A stretch of 64,000 nt of DNA, taken from the NCBI GenBank assembly GCA_026710435.1, contig JAPOQZ010000266.1, positions 1 to 64,000 of the forward strand. The letters run 5' to 3'. Of this stretch, positions 51,444-58,769 are shown in pieces. Both the position numbers and the translations under genes were made by a program. Numbering within the stretch: the first letter of the stretch is position 1; each line of letters opens with the position of its first letter. The notes beneath the pieces were generated by a model. The model saw only the letters and a program-made list of their open reading frames with translations, made no database searches and was not told the origin of the DNA. Source of the stretch: a bacterium. GTDB lineage: Bacteria; Actinomycetota; Acidimicrobiia; Spongiisociales; Spongiisociaceae.

Positions 51444-52050
51444 ATGCAATTGGACAACACGGATCTGGAGATTGTTCGCCTGCTAGGAGGGTGCTGAGCA
51501 ATCCACCAGCGGCCTGCCAACCGCCGGCATAATTCCTGGGCTGGCGGGCGGCAGGCCCGAGCAATCGTCATTGTTCAGCACCCTGCTAAGTGAAGACGGC
51601 CGGGCAAGTTACAGCGATATATCGAAATCCATCAGGGTTAGCGCGGGGACCGTTCGCAATCGAATCAACCACATGCGCTCAGCTGGCTTTCTCCATGTCA
51701 AGGGATGGCTCTATCCCTATCGTTCTGGGGTTGGCGTCCATGCGATCCTGCTGGTCAAGGTTCGATGCGGGCGGGTCGACGAGGCAATTTCGGCCCTCGT
51801 AGACCTCGACGAGACCGGCTACGTGGCGACTCCGGCAGGTTCCTGGGACGCAGTGGTCGACGTATTCTGTGACGATGTGGCGCATCTACGTCGGTTTATA
51901 CACGACAAGATTCAGAGGATCGATGGTGTCCTGGACTTCTCCACCCATCTCGTAACAGAGACCAAATACGAGTCGAGCGTCAACTTTCTCGGAATCTACT
52001 CTGACTCCAGGGGTGGAACTGCTCCGTCAGTGCCCCCAACCCGAGTCTGA
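51444..52050 (+). pseudogene. Lrp/AsnC-family regulator interrupted by a MITE
   Basis: ATG 51444 starts MQLDNTDLEIVRLL, the first helix of an Lrp/AsnC HTH domain. At codon 14 a 101-bp MITE is inserted. After it the frame resumes as SEDGRASYSDISKSIRVSAG, RNRINHMRSAGF, and a RAM-like effector domain (AILLVKVRCGRVDEAISAL). Element plus TA duplication adds 103 bp, so the frame is also shifted, and a TGA occurs inside the element. A TTG start at 51571 within the element could in principle give a truncated protein lacking the first helix. The ancestral role may have been control of the divergent LLM gene. Confidence 0.9.
51486..51586 (-). mobile_element. 101-bp TA-flanked MITE, copy 6, inserted in an Lrp gene
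   Basis: It runs from GGAGGGTGCTGAGC to TTCAGCACCCTGC, flanked by TA at 51484-51485 and 51587-51588. Removing 103 bp restores the reading frame exactly, which defines the element ends and a 2-bp TA duplication. It is the clearest evidence for the mobility of this family. Confidence 0.93.
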
Positions 52051-52193
52051 CCAGCGCGGGGCGGGACTACCTGCCTGTGGAGGCGCTGGCGACCGGGTAG
52101 CATGAGGTGCCGCGGAGGCGGTTTCCGACTGTCGCCGGCCCGGAGAGTCCGTCCTTCGCATCTTGGTCAGAATGGACATCCCGGGGAGTACCG

Positions 52194-53120
52194 ATGATCT
52201 CACCTATATCGGTTGCCACGATCGGGGTCAGCGACCTCGAGAGATCGGCCAGGTTCTACCGACACCTGCTGGATTGGGAGTTGGTGGCGGCAGGGGACGT
52301 GGACGGGCCCGATCTCGAGGCCCTATGGCGAATGCCCGCCGGCCTGCGTGGTCGGGCGGTGGTGATAGGTGCTCCCGGCACCGCCCTGGGTCGCGTCCGG
52401 CTCATCGAATGGGCGAAGCCGGGAGAGATGGTGCGCGATCCCGCCCGGAACCAGGACTTCGGGCACTACGCCCTCAACTTTCGGGTTGGCGATCTGGAGT
52501 CGGTCTGGGAACGCCTCGAGGAGATCGGGGGCAGCGCCAGGTCGAGGCCCAACACATGGGTGGTGGCTGAAGGTATCCTCGCCCATGACTCGCTGTGCTA
52601 CGACCCCGACCGCATTACATGTGACGTGTTCGAGCTTCCCGACGAGGGCCCACTCGGTCCTCTGGGCGATCGCCCGTCCAGCGAACTCCAGACGATGGCG
52701 ATCCGTCCGAGCGACATTGCTGCTTCAGTGGCGTTCTACCAGGGCTTGGGATATGAGGTTTGGTACGACCACAAGACCGACGGGATAGAGGGATTCCTCC
52801 ATCTCCCGGAGGGCACCACGCTCCACAATGTGAACTTCCACATGCCGCGGCAGAGCCGTAACGGGCGCGTCGAGCTGGCCGCTTACCTCGGGTTTCCCGG
52901 AGTGCCGACTTCGCATCTGGCGGTGCCTCCCAATATCGGCATCATGTCGATCACGTTCGAGAGCGATGACTTCGACCACGACGTGAGCCTCTTGGAGAAG
53001 GTGGGAGGCTTCCCGGTTGCTACTTCTGACGGGGTGGAGATCGTACCTTATGGGCCAACCAGGGTCGCCACGTACTTGGGACCCGACGGCGAGGCCATCG
53101 AATTGGTGGAGGTCGGATGA
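52194..53120 (+). CDS. Two-domain VOC (glyoxalase/dioxygenase-like) protein
   Basis: A 308-residue VOC protein: module 1 ISVATIGVSDLERSARFYRHL and module 2 TMAIRPSDIAASVAFYQGLG. GHYALNFRV and YLGPDGEAIELVEV carry candidate metal-ligand positions. It aligns end to end with 35668-36660. GGGGAG precedes the ATG at 52194. Its stop overlaps the start of the AhpD-like gene (ATGA), so the two proteins are made together. Confidence 0.87.
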   Translation: MISPISVATIGVSDLERSARFYRHLLDWELVAAGDVDGPDLEALWRMPAGLRGRAVVIGAPGTALGRVRLIEWAKPGEMVRDPARNQDFGHYALNFRVGDLESVWERLEEIGGSARSRPNTWVVAEGILAHDSLCYDPDRITCDVFELPDEGPLGPLGDRPSSELQTMAIRPSDIAASVAFYQGLGYEVWYDHKTDGIEGFLHLPEGTTLHNVNFHMPRQSRNGRVELAAYLGFPGVPTSHLAVPPNIGIMSITFESDDFDHDVSLLEKVGGFPVATSDGVEIVPYGPTRVATYLGPDGEAIELVEVG

Positions 53121-53695
53121 ACATACGTGGGATTCCATTCGAGGAGATGGACTCCTCGATGCGCCGCAGGGCTGAGGCGGCCGCAGAACTCAGCGGCGAC
53201 ATGCGGTTCATCCGGGCAATAGCAGCAGCTCCCCACATGGTCGACTTCTACTTCGGCGGCTTCTACGAAGATGTGTTCTTCGGTGGCGAGGTTCCGATCA
53301 TCACCAAGGAATTGGTCCGGCTGAGGCTCTCGAACCTGCACGGGTGTGCCTTCTGAAACCGCACCAATCCCGTCTCGGCGAGACGGAACGGAGTAAGCGA
53401 GGAACAGATCGAAGCAGTGGCTGGAGACATCCGATCTGGTCCCTTCACCGAGGCCGAGAAGGCGGCTCTGGCTCTAGCCACGGTCCTGTCCAACGCGGTT
53501 CAGGATGGGTTGGTGGATGAACAGCTGGCGGCCGAGTTGCACCGCCACTACACGGACGGCCAGATCATGGAACTGGCGATGGTGATCGCCATACTCACCG
53601 GCATGGCCCGCATGCTGTTTGCCTTCGACCTCGCGGATCGAGAGCAGGCTTGTCCGGTCGGTGGTTTGTCCGGGGGTCAGAGCAACGACAACTGA
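53117..53695 (+). CDS. AhpD/carboxymuconolactone-decarboxylase-like protein with in-frame TGA, candidate selenoprotein (CxxU)
   Basis: Reading through a single TGA (53354-53356) gives a 192-residue protein of the carboxymuconolactone decarboxylase/AhpD fold: KELVRLRLSNLHGCAF-[TGA]-NRTNPVSARRNGVSEEQIEAV, then a C-terminal helical domain. The TGA falls at residue 80, at the second Cys of the family's redox CxxC (C77-A-F-x80). Both sides are in the same frame and conserved in character. A hairpin suited to a bacterial SECIS follows at 53370-53386. The alternative is a TGC-to-TGA nonsense mutation. AhpD-like CxxU selenoproteins are known. The function would be thiol/selenol peroxidase or a related redox activity. 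It overlaps the VOC gene by 4 nt and the REase gene by 19 nt at its 3' end. Confidence 0.75.
53370..53386 (+). promoter_or_regulatory. SECIS-like hairpin 13 nt after the in-frame TGA
   Basis: CCGTCTC-GGC-GAGACGG is a perfect 7-bp stem with a GGC loop. The loop starts 21 nt after the TGA and has G at its first positions. Published models of bacterial SECIS elements ask for a short stem-loop inside the coding region with a G at the start of the apical loop about 16-37 nt downstream of UGA; this one fits. It does not by itself prove selenocysteine insertion. Confidence 0.6.
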
Positions 53696-54723
53696 CTCGA
53701 TGTTTCATCCACGCACCGGAGGGGAGAGTATCCGGGCGTGAGGGCGTGAGAGGTGTCGAGGTAGACCTTGGCCTCGGGCGCGCCGCTGAACCGGCCGTGA
53801 CTCCACCGCACCTCTACGTGCCCGTCCACACGCCGTGGTGTCCCAGAAGTCCTGTCCATGAGTTCGGCCCACCACCTGACTACGGGCTGTCCGGCGCTCG
53901 TATCGGGTTCTGCCTCGAATGCCCGGAACCCGTAACGCTGCCGGAAGTCCCATGGCGTACCGACCCGGAAGCGCACCGGCTGTCCGGCCGACGCCGTGCC
54001 CAGGATGAAGTAGGGCGCGGCTTGGAGGCGGAGCAGGCGCCACAGCATCTCCTCGCGCGCTAAACGGTCGGTGCCGAGAGCCCTCTGCCACCGGGTGGCA
54101 GACGCGCTAGAGACAGCCGCGCAGAACCGCCGGTAGGGACCGGCAATGTCAGGCGGCCACGTGCGTTCGAAGCGTCCCTTCAACCTGAGGCGGTCGGTAC
54201 TGGTGAGCCGATCGAGAGTTGACGGAAGATCGCCGCTGCCGAAGTGCTTCCGGCATGCGCGGTACAGCTCCTGGTATTCGGTTGGGGCCGCCTCAAGGTA
54301 CCAATCGGTCCCGTCCCCTCGGCGGTTGGCCAGCAGGCGGTCGAACAGGTGAGCGGGAGAGACGTTGTAGAGCACATTCGATCTGTATTTGCAGCTTATG
54401 AGGAAGACGTAGTCGACGCGGAGATCAACGGGGATCTGCTCGTAGCCAGGGGGATTCTGGTTTCCTTTCCATTCAACCCTTTCCGGCACCCGATCCTTCA
54501 ATCCGTCCGCTGACGACGCGAAGGCCCGACCGTTTTCCCAAGCGTCCTCGAACAGCTGGTGCTGTTCCCCAGCAGCCCGCGCATCCTTCAATTGGTTGAA
54601 GTGCCGTCCGGCGACGTTGAGCATCTCTCTCGGGCGCGCATCCAGGGCTTCGTCCAGGCACTCGATTCCAAGCATGGCCAGACCTGTAACGATCTCCGAT
54701 ATCTCGGTGCGGAGGCTGGCCAC
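53677..54723 (-). CDS. Type II restriction endonuclease-like protein
   Basis: A 348-residue protein with the probable PD-(D/E)xK core PVDLRVDYVFLISCKYRSN (Asp then SCK), an arrangement seen in restriction enzymes. It is encoded 79 nt after a DNA methyltransferase gene on the same strand, which is the main support for the role. The start is GTG 54723 with a weak ribosome site. The target sequence is unknown. Confidence 0.75.
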   Translation of the reverse strand: MASLRTEISEIVTGLAMLGIECLDEALDARPREMLNVAGRHFNQLKDARAAGEQHQLFEDAWENGRAFASSADGLKDRVPERVEWKGNQNPPGYEQIPVDLRVDYVFLISCKYRSNVLYNVSPAHLFDRLLANRRGDGTDWYLEAAPTEYQELYRACRKHFGSGDLPSTLDRLTSTDRLRLKGRFERTWPPDIAGPYRRFCAAVSSASATRWQRALGTDRLAREEMLWRLLRLQAAPYFILGTASAGQPVRFRVGTPWDFRQRYGFRAFEAEPDTSAGQPVVRWWAELMDRTSGTPRRVDGHVEVRWSHGRFSGAPEAKVYLDTSHALTPGYSPLRCVDETSSQLSLL

Positions 54724-54802
54724 AATCCGATCGGCCTACTGCGAGCGGTTCGGCCTGGCGCGCCCAAGCATTTCAGTAGGCGTGGATGCTGTCCTGCCCA
54801 TC

Positions 54803-55744
54803 TCAACCCTCACCAGTACCCGCCTGAGCTATCCGTGTCCTCGCCAGCTCCACGTAGGTCGGGTCGATGTCATAGCCCACCGCGCGGCGGTTGGCTTCGA
54901 CCGCCGCCACCAGGGTGGTACCGGAACCCATGAACGGGTCCAGCACCAGATCCTGTTCGTACGTGTACAACTGGATCAGGCGGGCTGGCAACTCCACCGG
55001 GAAAGGTGCCGGATGCCCGATCCTGCTCGCATGGGCGGGAGGAATCTCCCAGACATCCAGGGTCGCTTCCATGAACTCGTCCCGGCCGATCGTTGCCTTG
55101 TGGGGGAGTCCGTCCTCCCGGCGCCGGGCGGGAGACAGAGCACGATTGAACCGGCCCTTGCCGGCGATAACGACCCGTTCGGTGACGTCCCGCAAGACGG
55201 GGTTGGTCGGGCTGCGCCACGACCCCCAAGCGCAGGATCCGCTGGAGGCCTTGGCCTTGCGCCAGATGACCTCTCCGCGCAGCAGAAGACCCAGGTCGTC
55301 CTGGAGGATGCGGATCACATCGGCGCTGAGGCTGCGGTATGGCTTACGTCCCAGGTTGGCGACGTTGACCGCGATCCGTCCACCTGGCTCGAGAACCCGC
55401 AGGCACTCTCCGAAGACATCGCGAAGAAGGGTCAGATAGTCGACGTAGGATTCGGGAACCTGCCGGCCCGCCACTGCCTGCTCGTAGTCCTTCCCGACGA
55501 AGTACGGCGGTGAGGTCACGACCAGAGCGACGCTGTTGTCAGGGAGTTGCTCCATCTTCCGGCTATCGCCATGGATGGGCTGGGGCTGGTCGAACCCGTC
55601 GGCCGGCTTGACACGATCGTCGGTAGACAGCTCTGGTGGAGCGAACCGGGCGTAGAAGGCGGAGGCATCGTGACCCTCGCGCCGGCCCGCTCCGAAGCTC
55701 GATGTGGCTGTGCTCCTCCGAGAATCCTGTGTGTGGTGCGCCAC
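54803..55744 (-). CDS. DNA methyltransferase (N4-cytosine/N6-adenine type, beta class)
   Basis: A 313-residue methyltransferase. The catalytic motif IV TSPPY (77-81) comes before the SAM-binding motif DPFMGSGTT (~270-278), the order of the beta class. SPPY is frequent in N4-cytosine enzymes. It protects the host site cut by the neighbouring nuclease. GGGGAGGAG lies upstream of the GTG start. The N-terminal ~55 residues are non-conserved. Confidence 0.92.
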   Translation of the reverse strand: MAHHTQDSRRSTATSSFGAGRREGHDASAFYARFAPPELSTDDRVKPADGFDQPQPIHGDSRKMEQLPDNSVALVVTSPPYFVGKDYEQAVAGRQVPESYVDYLTLLRDVFGECLRVLEPGGRIAVNVANLGRKPYRSLSADVIRILQDDLGLLLRGEVIWRKAKASSGSCAWGSWRSPTNPVLRDVTERVVIAGKGRFNRALSPARRREDGLPHKATIGRDEFMEATLDVWEIPPAHASRIGHPAPFPVELPARLIQLYTYEQDLVLDPFMGSGTTLVAAVEANRRAVGYDIDPTYVELARTRIAQAGTGEG

Positions 55745-55848
55745 GTATCATCTCCTCCCCACACCGATCTTACATGCTTGTCATTAGCCAGGTTAGGTCC
55801 CGGGTGTGACAGGATGGACGGTCAGTGCCTGATCCCTCCTTGCGCCGG

Positions 55849-56706
55849 TCAATTGCCCGTTATCAGGTAGGAGAGGGTGCGGTTGGCATTCATCGGAGCC
55901 CACTGCTTGAAGCCGGGCCAGTGCCCGTAGCGGGGCCTGAGGCGTTCAGCCACACGGGCGCATGTCTCGTTGCGGACCCGCTCGGTCATCTGGACCCCGT
56001 CCTCGCCGGGTAGCGGCTTCTGCCCACCCATCGAGGCGAACTCCTGGGCGGAGATGTCGATGAGTTCGTGGAAGTAGGCCCGGTAGTCCTCGGCCCAGGA
56101 ACGTTCGCCCGGGCCGAGATGGCCGCCCATGACGATGTCGAACTGCTCCTCCTCGAGAGCGTCGAGGGTGGAGACTATCCCGGCCAGGTCCGAGTCGGCC
56201 AGGTCCCGATACGGGGCCACTCCCGGCTCGATGACGTCGGAGAACACCAGCAGCCTGCCCCCGTCGGTATCGGCGAACAGAGCGATGTTCGAGTCCGAGT
56301 GGTTGGGCCCGAAGTACTTGGTCCTGATGCTCACGCCGCCGAACACCAGAACCTCCTCGTCGGCGACCAGCCGGGTGGGGATTCGGATATCGCCTGCGGC
56401 CCTACGCACGATTCGCTCCGCTGCCTGGGGATGGGCGATCACTTCCGCGTCTTCGCTGAGTACACGGGCGCCGCAGGCGTGATCGCGATGGTCGTGGGTG
56501 TAGACGATGGCCACCACCGGCGCGTCGGTAACGGTTGAGATCGCGGTGCGGTAGGCCGAGGCGGCGTGGTCGTCGATCGGGTCCACGGCACACACACCAT
56601 CCGGCGTCACGAAGAAGGGACTGGAGTAGAACCCGGTCCGCCATCTGAAGACGTACACTCCGCCTCCGAGGTTGTCCACTTCCCAATCACGAGTTGTCGA
56701 CGTCAT
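55849..56706 (-). CDS. MBL-fold metallo-hydrolase (paralog of 27614-28462)
   Basis: A 285-residue metallo-beta-lactamase-fold protein: GVYVFRWRTGFYSSPFFVTP, zinc motif YTHDHRDHACGAR, a later His in FGPNHSDSN, and GGHLGPG. The C-terminus SYLITGN is shared with the paralog. The two are clearly duplicates and probably act on related ester or lactone substrates. It is divergent from the ABC permease genes. Confidence 0.88.
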   Translation of the reverse strand: MTSTTRDWEVDNLGGGVYVFRWRTGFYSSPFFVTPDGVCAVDPIDDHAASAYRTAISTVTDAPVVAIVYTHDHRDHACGARVLSEDAEVIAHPQAAERIVRRAAGDIRIPTRLVADEEVLVFGGVSIRTKYFGPNHSDSNIALFADTDGGRLLVFSDVIEPGVAPYRDLADSDLAGIVSTLDALEEEQFDIVMGGHLGPGERSWAEDYRAYFHELIDISAQEFASMGGQKPLPGEDGVQMTERVRNETCARVAERLRPRYGHWPGFKQWAPMNANRTLSYLITGN

Positions 56707-56819
56707 GATCCTTCCTCACTTTTCCCTCCCCGGTATGTACAGGGCGATGCCGGATGATGATAGGTTTAGCTGGCTCACCCGTTCGGAGCGACCGGCGGAC
56801 TCGTAAGAGGAGAGACCCA

Positions 56820-57791
56820 GTGACGTCATTCATCCTGCGAAGAGCGGTGGGCAGCGTGCTGGTGTTCTTCGCAGTGGCCATTCTCGTCTTCGCGATGATC
56901 CACCTCGCCCCCGGTGACATAGCTCAGCTCATGCTCGGAGTGAATCTCGACGCCACCATCATCGAGGAACTTGCCCAGGAACTCGGTCTGCGGCGACCCT
57001 TCATCGTCCAGTTCGGTTCCTATCTCGGTGACTTGCTGACAGGTGAGCTGGGGGAGTCGGCCTTCTCGAAGAGGCCCGTCTGGGAGATGCTCAAGGAGCG
57101 CGCGCCCGTCACCCTGGAACTCGGTCTGGTGACGGCGGCATTCGCCACGATCATCGCGCTGGTACTCGGTCTGATCGCTGCGGCCCTCCCCGGCAGTTTC
57201 CTTGACGGGCTGATACGCGTGGTGACCATCGTCGGGATCTCGATCCCCAACTTCTGGCTGGGCCTGGTCCTGATCATGGTGTTCGCCATCTACATCCCCG
57301 GGATCCTTCCGCCGGGCGGGTGGGTCGCCTTCACCCAGGACTGGGTTCTGAACCTCAAGAGTCTGGTGCTGCCCGGCCTCGTGCTCAGCGTCGGAACGGT
57401 CGCCGTGGTCGCCCGCACGTTGCGAGCCTCGATGCTCGACGCGCTCGAGCGCGACTACGTGATGTTTGCCCGTTCGATGGGGCTCAGGCGCCGCCGAGTG
57501 ATCGGGACCGTGGCCTTCCCTAACGCCATGCTGCCCACGACCACCGTGATCGGTCTCCTGGTCGGGTACCTGGTGAGTGGCTCCGTTATCGTCGAGACGG
57601 TGTTCACCATTCCCGGCGTCGGTCAGTTACTGGTCACCGCGTTGCGGACCCAGGACATCCCGGTGGCGATCGGAGCGACCATGTTCGTGGCTGCCCTGTT
57701 CCTGTTGATCAATCTGCTGGTCGACATCTCCTACGCAGTGCTGAACCCCAGAATCCGTGAACTGTACCTGCGGCGGGGAGCGGCCCGATGA
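56820..57791 (+). CDS. Peptide/nickel-type ABC permease (DppB-like)
   Basis: A 323-residue inner-membrane permease with six hydrophobic helices, an N-terminal FILRRAVGSVLVFFAVAILVF helix, and the EAA-like coupling loop YVMFARSMGLRRRRVIGTVAFPNA. It moves oligopeptides or related ligands with DppC, an ATPase and a binding protein. The GTG at 56820 has AAGAGGAGAG upstream. It overlaps the DppC-like gene by 4 nt. No ATPase gene follows. Confidence 0.93.
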   Translation: MTSFILRRAVGSVLVFFAVAILVFAMIHLAPGDIAQLMLGVNLDATIIEELAQELGLRRPFIVQFGSYLGDLLTGELGESAFSKRPVWEMLKERAPVTLELGLVTAAFATIIALVLGLIAAALPGSFLDGLIRVVTIVGISIPNFWLGLVLIMVFAIYIPGILPPGGWVAFTQDWVLNLKSLVLPGLVLSVGTVAVVARTLRASMLDALERDYVMFARSMGLRRRRVIGTVAFPNAMLPTTTVIGLLVGYLVSGSVIVETVFTIPGVGQLLVTALRTQDIPVAIGATMFVAALFLLINLLVDISYAVLNPRIRELYLRRGAAR

Positions 57792-58726
57792 CCTCGACCT
57801 CAGGCGGTGCGGCGGGCGCCGACCAGACGGTTGCCCACCGACCGCGAACCTTCCGGCGCTCCCTAACCCTGGCCTTCCAGACCCTCAACCACAATTGGCT
57901 CACCAGGGTCGGGGCGGTCCTGGGTTTTGCATACATCCTGTTCGCACTGGTGGGACCGGTCCTAACCCCCGATCCGCTCCAGCAGAGCAACGACATCCTG
58001 CAAGGCCCGAACGGGACGTACTTCTTTGGCACCGACCAATTGGGGAGGGACATGCTGTCGCGTGCCGCGGCAGGAGCTCGGGTGTCACTCCTGGTGGCGA
58101 TAGCGAGTGTGATCGTGGGGCTGCTGCTCGCAGTCCCGGCGGGAATGCTGGCCGGATTTCGCGGGGGGACCCTCCTGGACGAGATCATCATGAGGTCGGT
58201 GGACGTTCTACTGGCGCTGCCGCTGTTCGTGCTCGGCATGTTCGTCCTGGGCGTGTTCGGCACTGGCGATACGCAGATTGGTTTCCTGACCATCCCCGCT
58301 GCCTGGAAGGTAGTGGTGCTGATCGCCATCGCCGCGACACCCTTCTTTGCTCGCGTGGCGCGTGCCGCCACCCTGACCGAGGTCGAGGAGGACTACGTGG
58401 ACGCACTCCGGGTGGTAGGCGTGCCGCGCCGGGTGATTCTGTCCAAGGAGATACTCGTCAATGTCCTGCCGCCGGTGCTGGTGCAGGCCTTCCTCTGGAT
58501 TGCCATCGCCATCTTCGCAGAGGCGGCGCTCAGCTTCCTCGGTCTCGGGATCCAGGCGCCCCAACCCACCTTGGGCAACATTCTCTTCGACGCCACCAGC
58601 TACATGTTCGCCGGGGCGTGGTGGTTCTCAGTTCTTCCGGGTCTGGTGCTCCTAATGGCCACCGTCGCCTTCAACCTGGTGGGTGACGGCCTCAACGACC
58701 TACTGGATCCGCGTCTCCGGCAGTAG
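57788..58726 (+). CDS. Peptide/nickel-type ABC permease (DppC-like)
   Basis: A 312-residue permease with an N-terminal cytoplasmic lead, FGTDQLGRDMLSRAAAGARVSL, six TM helices, and the coupling loop DYVDALRVVGVPRRVILSKEIL. Its partner is the DppB-like protein. The binding protein at 40009-41727 could serve this channel, but the genes are 15 kb apart. The ATPase subunits must be encoded elsewhere. Confidence 0.93.
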   Translation: MTSTSGGAAGADQTVAHRPRTFRRSLTLAFQTLNHNWLTRVGAVLGFAYILFALVGPVLTPDPLQQSNDILQGPNGTYFFGTDQLGRDMLSRAAAGARVSLLVAIASVIVGLLLAVPAGMLAGFRGGTLLDEIIMRSVDVLLALPLFVLGMFVLGVFGTGDTQIGFLTIPAAWKVVVLIAIAATPFFARVARAATLTEVEEDYVDALRVVGVPRRVILSKEILVNVLPPVLVQAFLWIAIAIFAEAALSFLGLGIQAPQPTLGNILFDATSYMFAGAWWFSVLPGLVLLMATVAFNLVGDGLNDLLDPRLRQ

Positions 58727-58769
58727 CGGAAGATCCCTCCGCCAGGTGAGTCAATCAGGCCTGAACGGA

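Noticed and set aside
51187-51571. N-terminal extension of the LLM protein into MITE copy 6 (MTIARACRPPAQ...)
   Set aside because: The same peptide appears at 17974 from another MITE copy, so it is a reading of repeat DNA. A start at 51187 fits the family length.
17957-51588. MITE copies as CRISPR repeats or integron attC sites
   Set aside because: Copies are dispersed over 34 kb in both orientations with TA flanks and no regular spacers, and no cas or integrase gene is present.
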